NCBI GenBank assembly: GCA_003439945.1
Contig: QVRM01001228.1
Coordinates: forward strand, 1-64,000
Reading direction: 5' to 3'
DNA from: Dermanyssus gallinae
Taxonomy: Eukaryota; Arthropoda; Arachnida; Mesostigmata; Dermanyssidae
DNA length: 64,000 nt
The notes beneath the pieces are model-generated. The model was given only the letters and a program-made list of their open reading frames with translations, ran no database searches and was not told where the DNA came from. Below are positions 44,072 to 56,433 of this stretch, piece by piece. Position numbers and translations under genes: made by a program. Position 1 is the stretch's first letter, and each line of letters begins with the position of its first letter.

Positions 44072-44364
44072 TGAAGTACGGTCGGGAGGTCTTCGCCCAG
44101 AACTCCGTCACTCAGGTACCAGACATTAGGAGGGGACTGCAGTGAATTTACCAATTTCTTGATTTACAAAAAGAAAAGTGAAGGGCCTAGGGAATCATCC
44201 TGCTGAAGGCCTGTCTTTAATAGCATAGCGTCATAGGGCACGACCAGATGTGATACTTTTGAGCCATAGGCACGATTCATCTGGTAAAACAGTAATGGAG
44301 CCCACAAGTTTTCACCAGTTTTCTCCTCCACTTGTTTATATTTGGCAAAATATGGGGCCTAGGC

Positions 44365-45995
44365 GGAGGAGGAGTACATTTGTTTGGGAAATATATATAT
44401 AATCTACTTGTACATGTCGGGGCATGCGTGACGGAGAAGACTACAGAAAATACTATTCATCAGTTAAGATGAACACTACCTACCAGTTATACAGTGACTA
44501 AAGTCCAGTTCAATGACTTACACTTCTGGTATCTAGTCGCTGCGTACGCACCAGGTGCATGGTTTTTTATTACCTTGTATATTCAAACGCCACCGTCCAC
44601 GGGACGTACAAGTTGTGCTTGTGCTACTAGCGGTTTCGCTTGTGTGGCAAATTTTACTTTTCTTGCTGGCAAGAGTGAAGAAGAGATTCATTCAACAAAC
44701 CTTGGGATCTAGTACAACTTAGCGAATGAGTCATTTTTGCCAATAGACAGGAGAGCGGAAATGCTTCGTATAAGAGTGAGATAACGTTTTAATGCATTTT
44801 TCTAAGCTGTGCATTTTAGGTAGGCTATTCGACATGAGTTTATAGAATGCACGATTGTGAGAGAATGCATTACTTAGTTAAAAAGCCGAGCATACCGCCA
44901 TATTCCCGAAGGTTCTACATCGTCTGAAAGATGATTGGTCTGAACTAGAGCTGGAACTTTATATACAATAGTAAAATTTTGCGAACTCTTTTTAATATCA
45001 CAATAGTTCCTACTCTAGCTAAAGCCATGCTATATGATGTATAATTCAGAAAATGTAGACTCTTCTCCCGAATGCGTCTGTATGCTCGAGTTTTTAATTG
45101 AGTAATATATTCTCTCACAATCGTGCATTTTATAAACGTATGTCGGACAGCCTACCAAAAATCACAGCTTAAAGAATTTCAATAAAAATCATCCCATTTC
45201 TATACGATATATATTTATATGTATAGCCACCTTCGTAAAAGAGAAATATATATATATATATGCCACCTTCGTAAAAGAGAAAATCTACCAAAAATTGATA
45301 GCTGACAAAACATGCATTCACTCAAACGTATTGAAGTAGACGTTTCTAAACATCTTCTTGAACTCTAGTTGTGAATACTGTAACCGACGTTGTCCTCGAA
45401 CTGGCTCGATCAGCGGTGCATCAACGGCACTTATGCGTCTGCATATCTGCACAGAGGACAGAGTAGTTACGCAACGGACTTAGGCATAAGTTGCTTTAGT
45501 AGAGCTTTTGTTTCCAGCCATCGATAGATTTGCATAGCAGTTCTAGCCCTTGCGTGGCGTGTGTGTTAATGACAGATGCCGGCTGCGGCTTACGACCGGC
45601 AGATGCGCCTACATGTGACTATAATCGTATGTATTAGCTTGCTTAAGATGCGGCCTCGCAAGTGTGTGTCAAGTTTCCGCAGCCGCTGGCCATCTGCTGT
45701 CAATCGCCTAAGCTAGCTCGGTGTTCCGGAATTGTCTTTTTGCATCGTATACGTCGTGAGCAAATTAGTCACGTTGTAAAATCTGTCTCTGTTAGCTCTA
45801 ACCTTGCGACAGAGGGAGAGAGAGAGAGGGACCATCAATTGTGACAAAACCCTCTTTATACATCAAGAGTTGACAGTGCCATGGCTGTCATATTGCCCAG
45901 TTGTATGATTGTCCACTCTTACTGCAATACACAATTCCTAGTAGAATTCAGGCTTGTAAGTAGACATTGCAGTAACGCTCGAAATTGTATTATAT
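44365..45995. other. No recognised gene
   Basis: AT-rich. Short (AT) runs at 44391-44402 and 45245-45261. A ~20-bp segment GCCACCTTCGTAAAAGAGAA occurs twice (45227 and 45262), separated by the (AT) run. A 72-codon plus-strand frame at 44494 has no familiar motif. Confidence 0.4.
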
Positions 45996-46012
45996 TACCA
46001 AGTATACTTAAT
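45996..46012 (+). repeat. Target-site duplication of family-4 SINE, left copy
   Basis: TACCAAGTATACTTAAT, matching 46187-46203 with one mismatch (TACCAAGTATAATTAAT). Confidence 0.75.
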
Positions 46013-46186
46013 TAAACCTTTCGGGATAACTCTCAGCCAAGATTTAACTTCCACGGGACTGCTCTTTGCATTGCTTCATAGACGGACCCTTATACAAATG
46101 TGCAACGATGGTATTCGAACCCGTGCACCTAGGTGTCTCCTCCTGTCGCGAGGCACAGGCGAATACACCACGCCACCGGGTTTGTC
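46013..46186 (-). mobile_element. tRNA-derived SINE (family 4), copy with TSD
   Basis: Minus strand, 174 bp between 17-bp near-perfect duplications. Starts ACAAACCCGGTGGCGTGG with an A-box-like TGGCGTGGTGTA and B box GGGTTCGAATACC (46111-46123), then a body that includes GTTGCACATTTGTAT, GGGTCCGTCTATGAAGCAATGC and AGTTAAATCTTGGCTGAGAG. The same layout recurs at 53659-53836. RNA polymerase III type, non-coding. Confidence 0.85.
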
Positions 46187-46203
46187 TACCAAGTATAATT
46201 AAT
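46187..46203 (+). repeat. Target-site duplication of family-4 SINE, right copy
   Basis: TACCAAGTATAATTAAT; one base differs from the left copy. Confidence 0.75.
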
Positions 46204-47289
46204 GTACATAGAAAAGCAAATCACTGAGTGTTTGCACATATTTTTTTTCTATAGGTGTGACTCATCGGCTTTTACACGTTGTCGACAACAAACCAAAAAG
46301 TGTTTTTTCTTGTTTCCTGTGTATAGTACGTGGGCTCAATCGCAGGTTCAATCACAAACGGAAACCTACTTTTGTTGTAGCCAAACACGTCAGAAATGTA
46401 TAAGAAAACGCGTTAGAAAAAGATGGCACACCTTCGCGGCGAACTTGTCCGGTGTGTGTGTGGGTCATTCCACGCTGCTACAAGGCTTTTTATTAGAAAA
46501 AAGAACCATATAAGTGCGCAGAATCTCTAAACAAAGCCGACACAGTTTTACCAAGAACAATTAGCGGAACAAAGAGCGTAAAGAATATTCATGCGGCAAT
46601 ATCCAAAATAAAAAATCCGGTCAAATCCCTTTTCCATGGCCCTCTGAGATAATTACCTGAGGTGCTATGCTGGCTAGGCACATGCATACCTAATGAGCCC
46701 GACGGTGGTTGATTGAAAAGAACGGATATACTGCCCGTGCACATCTTGTAAGGAACATAGTCTTCTGAAGATATGTATGTCAGGAATAACATTTATGTGT
46801 CTCAACAAGGAAGACAATACATTATTTGAAACGGCATATATCTTCTTTAATTTGTATAAAATAGTTCGACGCGTGCCAAAATATGGTGTCATATTATGTA
46901 TGTTATTAGTAGTATGATTGTTGTCAGGACCATCTGTGTTCTAGGATATTTTACTCTTCGGAAAATATCAGTCAGTCTTTGGCGTTATCCGCCTAATGAA
47001 CAATTGCTGCATCACTGGAAAGGAACATCCCGCTAAACGAACATGCGAAATGATTAGAATGTTTGCATGCTATTTATACATTTGATCAAACACGCAACGT
47101 TTCTATTAATGCAAAACTGTCTTTATTGAAACATTTGCAGCATACTCTGAAGATCTTTTCAATATGTTCTGCCGCTGAAACGCTTGTGGCTGAAACGATA
47201 CTCCTAGGAATTGTCTCCCACTCTCTCTCTGAATGCCTGACTAAGAGCATTTAAACTGGTCTATTTGTTGCAGTACATCTTGACCTTCA
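46204..47289. other. No recognised feature
   Basis: AT-rich; a 103-codon plus-strand frame at 46202-46513 shows no known motif. Confidence 0.4.
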
Positions 47290-47480
47290 AAACACTAGGG
47301 ACATAAAAAAAATCCAATGGGGTGGAGGTCGGGCGAGTATGAGGGACATTGTCCTGAAGAAATACACTTGAGCACTTTGTCGCGGAGTCACCGTGGCTCT
47401 GTTTGGAAGACCCGGAGTTATGGTGGAACATATATAGGCTATTGCGGGATTGGACTCGAGGCTCTATATAAGCCGCCAGT
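47290..47480 (-). pseudogene. Possible mariner transposase fragment
   Basis: Minus strand: a frame reads QCPSYSPDLHPIGFFLCP, matching the YSPDLAPSDFHLFG block around the third catalytic residue of mariner-type transposases. Neighbouring frames show DSATKCSSVFLQDN, which could be the preceding block in another frame. Short and decayed. Confidence 0.4.
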
Positions 47481-47484
47481 ACCA

Positions 47485-50175
47485 CCGTCCTTGTGGCAGC
47501 AGCATGGCCGCTGACTCTCAGGTTTTATCATCTATTCTCAACCAGCAACGCTCAAAGAACATTCGATCAACAACACGGATCGAACCGGCCATACCCGTAA
47601 AGGACAACCACCACATCACCAGCAATTAGCGGCGCTAAACGCGTTTCTATTAGCACCGAGTAATATCGCTCTCGAGCCTCTATCGAGGTGTGTAACGCAG
47701 ACGCCGCACCTTGTAGTCATACGATATAGCTACAGGCACACCATTGGTATGCGCACTTACTACATGATCGCATAAAGATCAGATACAGCATTAGAGTATG
47801 AATACACAGAGTATGAAGCAGAAATTAAGAATATTTGTTAAAAAAAGATATCTCATCTAAATCGTAGCTATAAAGTTATCTGCTTATCCTGTTATTACAA
47901 TCATCTATCTGCTTCACAAGTGAGCAAGGCTCCGCGAATATATTCAATTTTTTTCTTTCACCACTACAGTAGTATTTTGTTCAGATTGAAGTCTGCACGC
48001 TGTACTTCATACGCTCGTGCAGCCTGATGTGCATTGATTGCCTAAATCACTATGCTAGATTTATCGCACACTTAATCGGCCTGCACCTTTCGTTAAGTTG
48101 CGTCGTTTCATTTAGTGCGCTTCATTCCTATACTCTAAGTTTCAGTCTTTCCAAGAGATTAGCTTCACGTTCGTTAATATTTCTGCCGCCCTCGCTTGGG
48201 GAGTAGAGTGCCCCGTTGCCCCGTTATGTACCTCTCCGTCTGAATATTCCGGTTCTTTTATAAGCGCATAGACAACTCCTCATTGTTTTTCGGTAGAATA
48301 GCACACCTATGTAGGAAGTTTGATGTGATCACGAAGTATGTGTGAGCTTTCCCATGGCAGTTCATGTGCCATTTTGTACGTTATTTATAAAACTATGTAT
48401 ATGAAATCTATAGCATATGAAATAAACGTGCATTTTATCGCAACGCGCCTTGAGGTATCGGATTAATTCCTGAATCTAGGCGCCTGTGGATTTTTCGCTT
48501 ATTGAGCTCTCTGAGCAATGCGGCATTAGCTTAAGAAAGCTCTCTAACAGCACTGTTATCGCTCTCGCTTTCCAAGTTGCTAGGGTGACGGTATGACCTG
48601 GCGTCTTGGCCAGCGTCTTCCTATTTCGTTTTACCGTAAGCATCGTTTCCAAGAAAGCCGCATGCGGGGATATCGAGTCGACAACCTCTTTTAGTGAGTG
48701 TCTCCGCTCTCAGTAGCTTCTGTGACAATTAGCCTCACGATAATATTATGAAAATAAACTGGTAGTTTTTATCTCGATTTTTGTTCCACGGGATTTTTGT
48801 TCGAACTCGTTGGTTAGCTAGTGTTGTGTGTCGCTTCCTCACTACGAAATATTTTGTTCTTGTAAGAGATAGGGCTAGCTAATGCATTCGCTCCGGATTA
48901 ATTGACCAAACACTTGCTCTGTTTTACACGTTCATTACCACCCCCGCCTCGCTCGAGTAATGAGCAAAAACATCGCTTACACAATGTGGATTTGCATGCG
49001 CCCATTCGGCCCTATCCGCCAAACAACCAATCTGTTTAACTCAAAGCGGTTCACAACCTTTGCCGTGATGGATCATTAGGCCATTGAAGCGCACATCCAA
49101 AAAGTGACCCAGCAAGTCGCGTTTTGTCGCTTGACGTAGAGCGGATTTGTTGCTCTGCTAGAAGAGTAAGCCTATACTAGGAAGAACGTCAGCCATCACG
49201 CCCTGAGAGCCTTAACGATAAGCGCATTAGGAACGTGTTTTGAATTCCCCAAACTAATTTACGGTATTTACCCATTTGGGGTTCCCAAGCACGATCGCGG
49301 TATGCGAGTTTAGGATAATACTTGTAATAACAAAATACTTGTAAAGACGAATGTACGCATCACAAGTCGTTAGAATGAAGCAATGGGGAATAGTATTTAC
49401 AAAGCGCAGTTTGTAACCTTGCCATGGGAGTCACTCGAGCAAACGAGTTAATAAACTTTTAAGTCATCATATTCAAGATACTTGACGTTAGGGAACGAAG
49501 GAAACAAAGATTCTTGTCGTTAAGGGATTTTTTAATGTTCAGAATAAAAATCTATACAGAAGAGGAAATAAGCATCTCCCGATGCACCCCAGACAGTTCA
49601 GAAAAAGGCTGACTTAATTTTTCACCAATCCTTACTTTTTATGTTATAGTTTGGGTCATAACAACTTCGTTGCCGATCGTGATCTTAGGCTGATAGAAGA
49701 GGGATGGCTTTTTGTATCCATCTATCTGAAAAATTTACTTAATTTATTTTTCGAGTCTGTTTAGAGAATGAATCTTCCTCCAATTAATTGTACAGACCTG
49801 TTTTAAGAACACTTATGCCACAGTTGCCTCAATCATGACGGAGAGATTAAATACAGGCAGGCCACAGAGACTTTGCATGACAACCGCATGGAGCATAATC
49901 CACACATCAGCCTGCATCTCTTTGCATAATCTTTTTCACGTAGGTTTTATTTATATTTTCTTTTCTGCAGTATAATATCATAGTAACACAGTATGTGATC
50001 CGCGTACGCAGAATGTAGTCAATTTTTTCTCTTTGCTCCTTGTCACGAACTTCTTAAGGTATCAATATGCAGCTTTATTTGCCTCTTAGGGACTATAGGC
50101 CTCCGGGGCCAGCTCCTGTTCCTACGATCCACTCTTGGCTCTGCTGATTAAATAGTTTTTCTGTGCGACAAGTTT
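47485..50175. other. Long featureless stretch
   Basis: 2.7 kb without an open frame above 60 codons, microsatellite, tRNA-like box or transposon motif that I can recognise. It is the longest apparently unique block in the window. Confidence 0.45.
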
Positions 50176-50245
50176 ATGTAAACATACCGCCCTTTAATAC
50201 GAGGGGCGCATGATGTTGCACCTGATAATTACCTACACTGCATGC
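50176..50245. repeat. Short dispersed repeat, copy 2
   Basis: AAACATACCGCCCTTTAATACGAGGGGCGC region, matching 4565-4632 with several differences. Confidence 0.45.
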
Positions 50246-50461
50246 TCACCTTCTCGTCATTTACGGGTTAAGAGTGTTTTTAATCGGGATAGCTTTTTCT
50301 TCGTACTTTCGACCTCTAACCAAATCGTTACTGTTAATTACTCATGCTATCGTTGTTTCGTACTTCTGATGCTGCTGGTCTCATTTGGATGATCTCGTAA
50401 TTTCTTCTCAAACTCTTGCCTTTCGGTCAACACTTCTCAACAAAAACGTGTGTGTGTTCAA

Positions 50462-50531
50462 AAATTAAATATAAAAGTAAAATATAAATGAAAAAACATG
50501 TTAATTTATATTTTACTTTTATATTTAATTT
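50462..50531. repeat. Perfect inverted repeat, 28-bp arms, 14-nt spacer
   Basis: Left arm 50462-50489 (begins AAATTAAATATAAAAGTAAA) is exactly inverted at 50504-50531. AT-rich but non-simple sequence, so not explained by a dinucleotide run. Confidence 0.95.
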
Positions 50532-52267
50532 CTTCTTTCATCTTTCAGGGTATCTACGCCGAGAAAGATCTCCAGTTTCGTGCCACCCCTCCGAGACAAC
50601 GATCAAGCGTTACCGGAGGGCAACACTGCTGCGGTTCTCGGTACCACGATAATTTGAACAGGGTCCTCCCCCTAAGTCAGGATTAAAAGCTCGATCCAAC
50701 AATTTTTAGTAATTTTGATCTCACTTCAGAAGAAGACAATTCAAATCCTTTTCTATTAGAAAAACTGGCCTTTTGCCGAGTTGTACTAGATCTCAAAGTC
50801 TGTTGGGCGCATTCTGAACGACCCTGTAAAAAAAAAATATATATATATATATATATGTATATATTAATTTGTGATAAGCTCCTACACATCCGCAGCCAGC
50901 ACTGGTGCGATTCGATCGTTACGACGGTATGAAACTCCGGCCAAACCCGCCGTTGTTGTCGTCGAGAGAGAGGGGGAGATAGAGGGGAGAGATCGTTAGA
51001 TCGATAATAGATATATACATAGATTCTCAACACACTGTGTCGCTGTTCCTGGGCCCTTGGAGAGCTGTCGTCATTAATTATTGTCCGCAATTCATTGATG
51101 CTGGGGACTTTAAAATAACGCGCGACGGCAAAGTTGGTCGTGTCGTCGTCAATATAATTATCATATAAGCTGTGTGGTGACTGCGACAGCGCTCAACTAC
51201 GGCTGCCTCGGACTATAGGGGAACATAGTGCTGGCAGCTGTAGCTGCACGGATGCCGCATTTATAAATATGCTATATATTGATTTATAATATATATATAT
51301 ATAATTTTCACTCAGAGTATATAAAACAAGATATATGCACATATAATAATGCTGGCAGTTGTTTCCGTTTGTCTATTATCTCAACGAGTAAAAAGAGCTT
51401 GATTATGGTATCGAAACGTAGGCTTGCTAGCTGCAGCAGCAGCAGCAATGCCTCCGCCAACGCCACTGTAACCGAGCTACACATTCAAGATATTTTCGAG
51501 CCTGAACTCCTTTCAGAGTTTCTATTTGTTCGCACCCTTGATGCACCGCTGCCAAGCGAAAACCGGAGCACAATTTCCGGGCTGAGTTGGATAAAATGGC
51601 GTAGTCGCATTGATAATATGCTAGCCTGACCGCCGTCATCTTGTTTACATGCGAGTAAATACTCGTAAATGTGACATATGGCAGACTGGATGGGGGTGTA
51701 TTTGTATTGTACATTTAATTACAGACAAAGCACGAACTGATCAATCGAGCCCACCCATGTGCAGCATCAACTACCTACAACGATAGAAACCGTTGTCAAG
51801 GTCTACTATTGAACAGCAGCAACAAAAGAGATGAGTTGAGAACCGCCTAACAGTTGCAAAATCAGCAAGAAGAGCTCCTTTGACAGCAAGAATGACAACA
51901 AGAGCAGGCAAGAACAACTGATTGCCTCAATTATAACCTCAATCGCATAATCAAACCACATAGTCGGTTCTAACGACGCTAGCATTTCAATGTCGCGCTA
52001 TTGATTAAACTTCTCTAAAATGGAGGCCACCTTGTATATAGCACCGAGCGAGAGCTTACAACGAGTTAAGTGCGCGGGCAAACCCTTGATGATTTTATGC
52101 GCAAATATATATATATATATATATATAAGCAGACACGGGCGAGAGCCTTTAGTGCATAATGCCCTGGATGGTTACAATTGTTTGAACTGTGTAATTATAG
52201 AAATTCCAAGCTCAATGAGGAAATACTGAATTTGAATAAATGTGCCGTTTGGAGAAGACGCTTCCAT

Positions 52268-52312
<45 letters not shown>

Positions 52313-52779
52313 TTAAAGCTTGTGAACGCATCGGGAAGCGAAGTTAGAGACAAGCCTGCATACTGAGCGGCTAGTGGTTAAATAACGTTATGCCCTCTGT
52401 CCTTTTGGGTTGCGTTAAATAGATGCTTATTTCAAATCCCCTTTAGCTTACTCTACCCTACCGCCGCAAACGCAAGGCATGGGTGGATGTTCTCACTGTT
52501 GTGAGGGCCTATTTCCAAATACACTCGTATACGAGTACACATACTGTATACGCGTGTACGCATCGTCGACGCAGAACGGTGGTTTCCGGCAGAAATTATA
52601 GACATAGGCATTGGGAGCGTTGCTTTGAGCTTCCGTGTGCTTTGGACCAGATTTATAGAGTGGTCTATTTATTTATTTATCGAACGACAGCACTTGTGTT
52701 GTGCCGTCGCTACGCAATCTCGATTGTTCGCCTCCACATAAATCCGTGTGCGACACCCGCCGTCGAAACTCCAAGCTGC
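50532..52779. other. No recognised gene; short (AT)n runs
   Basis: Short AT runs at about 50837-50857, 51287-51303, 52105-52127 and 52270-52310. Open frames at 50683-51090 (minus), 51279-51629 (plus) and 52483-52785 (plus) contain no motif I can identify. Confidence 0.4.
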
Positions 52780-53640
52780 TATTGACAGGTAAGTGTTTTT
52801 TGGCGGTCGAACGCGAACGCGTAGTAAAGGGCGCGTCACTACGGCCTGAATTGAGATACGAGAACCATGACGTATGACAGACAATCCCAGTGAAACCGTT
52901 TAGGTTTACTGCCGAGACGGACGGGGCGCGCGCATCCTGAGCCAGTGGCTCGAGCTGAGCGTGACTTCGGCGGTTCCTCAGCGGCGCGTTTCCCACGGCG
53001 GGCGCTGCTCTGGAGCGGCGCCGGTCCGAGCGGCACCTCAGAAGCCAAGCGGCAAACGCGCGTAGGCTTGGCTAGCAGACGCGGCCCGCCCGCCAGAGAG
53101 ACGTGGTCGTGGCAGCTCAGCTAAAAGGATCAGGTCATTCGTCTTGCCGTCGTGCCGTCGCCGTCGGCTCAACGTCGGCAGTTAACGCAACGACCACCAT
53201 GAGCTGGCGAGTTGTCGGTGCGGCGCGAGCGACCGAGAGCCTAGCCACCACAATTCACTTCCCGCCCGGAGTGTCATCCCAGAGTCAGCATTGGCATCGG
53301 CGTCGCTACATCAGTAGCAGCAGCAGCAGGGCTGCCATCCTCCTCATCGTAACCCGCGACCCAGCTACGTACTTTTTGCCACGCCGATAAACAACCAGCG
53401 GCACGCGTGCGGTGAAATACGTCATGTCGCGTCGGATGAAGTCCGTTCTCGTTTCCCGTCTGCCCACTCCCCTCTGATCTACCTCCCTCTGATGTCCCCC
53501 CTCCCCTCCCCTCTGATGTCCCCCCTCCCCCAGCCTTTCTGTACGGTCTGGTTTTGTTGTCAGGCCGGCGATGCGTTTACCTCTGCGGGCAACGCGAGGA
53601 ACGTCTGTTACTACGGCCACCACCACTACTACTACTACTA
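52780..53640. other. GC- and CpG-rich block
   Basis: Conspicuously GC-rich with many CG dinucleotides compared with the rest of the window, and several overlapping open frames on both strands that look compositional. It could be a promoter or first exon of an unseen host gene, or a remnant of a GC-rich element. A pyrimidine-rich tandem repeat (CTCTGATGTCCCCCCTCCCC units) lies at about 53465-53535. Confidence 0.4.
53465..53535. repeat. Pyrimidine-rich tandem repeat
   Basis: Three or so units built on CTCTGATGTCCCCCCTCCCC. Confidence 0.7.
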
Positions 53641-53658
53641 CTTCTACTAAAAAGTAAC

Positions 53659-53836
53659 GTTTTCGGGCCGACTCTCAGCCAAGATTTAACGTCCACGGGA
53701 CTGCTTTTCGCATTGCTTCACAGACGGACCCCCATAAACACAAATGTGCAACGGTGGGGCTTAAACCCGCGCACTTATGTGTCTTCTCCAGTTGCGAGGC
53801 GCAGGCTAATACACCCACCACGCTACCGGGCTCGAC
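53659..53836 (-). mobile_element. tRNA-derived SINE (family 4) inserted in an (ACT)n microsatellite
   Basis: Minus strand head GAGCCCGGTAGCGTGG, A-box-like region, B-box position GGGTTTAAGCCCC near 53755-53767 (mutated from GGTTCGA), then the same body as the 46-kb copy. (ACT)n tracts lie on both sides (about 53623-53648 and 53836-53875), so the element split a microsatellite or its target-site duplication is hidden in the repeat. Confidence 0.8.
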
Positions 53837-53880
53837 ACTACTACTACTACTACTACTACTACGACTACTATTACCACTGC
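53836..53880. repeat. (ACT)n microsatellite
   Basis: About ten ACT units with late variants. Confidence 0.85.
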
Positions 53881-54847
53881 TACCGCTGATCGGGCTGGCG
53901 CTGCTCGCTGTGGTAGGACGGTATATGACCCGCGTGGACGCTTGCATTCTGGTTTATCGCCAATTCACCACAAACGTCTACCTGTAAAAAAAAAAAAACA
54001 ATATCCTGCGCAAAGGCTTCTTGCTTTAGCGTCACCACGAGTTGAACTATTTGCGATGCATGTTAAGCCATAAGGCTCAAAATCGGCGGAAATTATCACT
54101 GAACGTTTAGGTTTGGAGTAGAGGCGTACGGAAAGCTTCGTTAATTTTGGCAGGGAACTGCGTTAAGCAAGACTGGAAAATGAGAGGGTGAGCAGAACGA
54201 ATACTGAGTTATACATTGAAAGTTAATTGTAAGATGTAAGGAAGAAGAATTTTTAGGAAAAGCCTATGCAGAGTTAGACAAGCAACGTTAAAGGTTTTAA
54301 GCTTTAGGGATGAAGTGGCATTAACAGTTAACTTGGATAAACGGTGGCCGGTTAAATTCCAAAGAAGTGCTCGATCAGGCGATAAGGATACACTAGAATC
54401 ACGGGGAAAAACGACCGAATTTGTAGAAATCATCGTCACTATAACGGAGTTTTGTATTCGAGCTAACGTACAGAGATAATACAAAAGTGCCGAGGTGCTG
54501 CAGCGGCAATATTATATTAATATGGCAAGGATGAGAACAATCGACAAAGCCTGAGAAGCCAGAGAGCATGGGGAAAAGAACACAATTCTGGAGTAAATGA
54601 AAACGAAATGTATGAAAATGCTCGTTAGCTTCTGACGGACCTAACGTCAAGTTACCATAACGATGTCCATCGTACTGCAACCGGCCTGCTGTACGGTTGT
54701 TACATTGCTGTTCCGTCTGCAAGAGCGGTGTAGATGTACGGCGCAGACAAGCCTAGCTTTTCGATAGACACAGGCCGCCGTTTCAGGCCGCCTGATGTTA
54801 TGGCGCCGACGTGTGACGACGCGGCTGGGGGTTGGTAAGACCGCGGC
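53881..54847. other. No recognised feature
   Basis: A poly(A) run lies near 53986-53999. No motif recognised on either strand. Confidence 0.35.
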
Positions 54848-54965
54848 GGGGCAATGGGTGTATCCTGGGGGGGGGGGCAATGGGTGTATTATGGCGGGGC
54901 AATGGGTGTATCATGGGGGGCCAATGGGTGTATCACGGGGGAGCGATGGGTGGATCACGGGGTAG
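54848..54965. repeat. ~20-27-bp G-rich minisatellite, about 5 units
   Basis: Units of GGGCAATGGGTGTATCATGG with G-run length changes, ending with two GATGGGTGGATCACGG variants. One unit has an 11-G run. The open frames across it (repeated MGVSWG-like peptides) follow from the repeat. Confidence 0.9.
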
Positions 54966-55325
54966 TCCAACCCAACGTGAGCCGCCGCCGCCAGATTCCC
55001 ATGAGAAATTCGCCCTCCGCCACAATGCACGATGTGTTTCCAATAGAGCACTTGCGGTCGACCGCCATAACGCATGCCCGTCTTACGCTTTACGCGTATC
55101 TTCGTCCTCTTGTCTGCCCACTCATGCCGTCTTCTTCCGTCCTGTTTTCCTTCCTATCATCATCGTCGCTGTTGTCGACGGCGGCGCCGCCCGCTGCCGC
55201 CACCCGCGGCCGAAAATGTTCGTGTGTGCATATATGTAAACATTGTATGCATTCAGCATCGGTGGCTACGTTTCGCGTTCAGTATATATAATCTATCTTC
55301 ATGCAGTATATGCACATAAGTAAAT
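54966..55325. other. GC-rich stretch, no recognised gene
   Basis: Overlapping 130-145-codon frames on the plus strand are low-complexity and not conserved-looking. Confidence 0.35.
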
Positions 55326-55330
55326 ACGTA

Positions 55331-55362
<32 letters not shown>

Positions 55363-55432
55363 AACATATATATGTATATATATATATATAAACATATATA
55401 TAAATAAAATAAATATATATATATATATATAT
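55331..55432. repeat. Compound (AT)n microsatellite
   Basis: About 100 bp of AT repeats interrupted by AAACATATATATG- and AAATAAAATAA-type segments. Confidence 0.9.
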
Positions 55433-55965
55433 GTGAGTCTATAAGTGGGTGAAGGTATTATTGCAATTCACTCGAGCACGTTCATACCATTACAGTCGTT
55501 TCCTTCTTGTCCGCTAGCTGTCCTCCGCCCTCCTACGATGTTGGAGCTCCATCGACGGGTGAAGTGTTCTGTTGGGACGAAAACAGTTAGCAACGAAGAC
55601 CACCTACCGGAAAATAGCAACGACTTCTGGTCAATATTTGTGGTTAAAATTCGATCAGCTGAAAGAAATGAAAACTATAGTTGTCGTTGCTTAGATTATG
55701 CGTCGGTTCCTTCTGAGCCTGTAAGCTTGTTAGTTTCTAGGCATCCATGCGGCCGGACTCACCAGATGTACAGTGCATAGCGTTGCACAAATGAGCATTT
55801 TTGTACAAATTGGTTTGCGTTGTTATTAAGTAGAATAGTTTGCGTGACGTAAGAGTATTATTTTGAGCCGTAAACTTAAACGTTTAATTGTAATTGGCAA
55901 ACAGTTATGGGGATTAAAAACACTTTCTACGGAATCTACGGAAGCCCTAACGGAAGAGACCCCTT
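55433..55965. other. No recognised feature
   Basis: A 111-codon plus-strand frame (55445-55780) has no recognised motif. Confidence 0.35.
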
Positions 55966-55966
55966 T

Positions 55967-55989
55967 ATATATATATATATATATATATA
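55967..55989. repeat. (AT)n run next to a possible mariner end
   Basis: Followed directly by GGGTGTCCGAATATACAG, which resembles the TA-GGGTGTCC start of some mariner terminal inverted repeats. The matching other end was not found. Confidence 0.4.
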
Positions 55990-56433
55990 GGGTGTCCGAA
56001 TATACAGTTAGCATCTTTCGCGTAATGAATCAAGGTGTAGAAAATCGCAAAGTGCTAGTTTGGCTAAAAATGTTGCCGCTGTGGTCGACAATGGCCGGCA
56101 ATACGGTCCAATATCATTACTTCGGCGATGTGCCTAACAATTCGAATTTTAGCGCATCTCAACCAGGCGTATTTTTAGAAGCGTCCGGCGGTGTATCTAT
56201 TTAAGATTTTGTCGTAGAATGTATTTTTCGACAAAGCTTAAATCTATCTGGATGGAAATATGAACGGGCAAACAATCTGTCGCATTAAGGCAACCGATAA
56301 TCCTTACGTGATTTACAAAGAACCAAGTAACATGTGTCATATGTGACAGCCCGATCTAGTCCAATAATCATTCGTTGGACTCGCTTGTTCACTCCACGGA
56401 AAATGGCCAGCGCTATCGCACCATAATCCGTAA

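Larger units (their letters stand above)
43500..44360 (-). pseudogene. Older LINE reverse transcriptase interrupted by a nested LINE insertion
   Basis: Minus strand, upstream part (about 44360-44054): KTGLQQDDSLGPSLFFL, then a stop, NSLQSPPNVWYLSDGVLGEDLPTVLHDARK. This matches a reverse transcriptase subtype with GLQQGDPLGP..LF and WYLDDGTLG; the first catalytic Asp of YxDD is Ser here. Downstream part (43670 to about 43500): VIDSGVISGLTLDPVTCRVYF. The two halves join in one frame (ARK-VID) when the 365-bp insert and one TSD copy are removed. Confidence 0.75.

Noticed and set aside
55445..55780. 111-codon frame as a host gene exon
   Set aside because: No known motif, no splice-site pattern I can support, and it lies among AT repeats and mariner debris.
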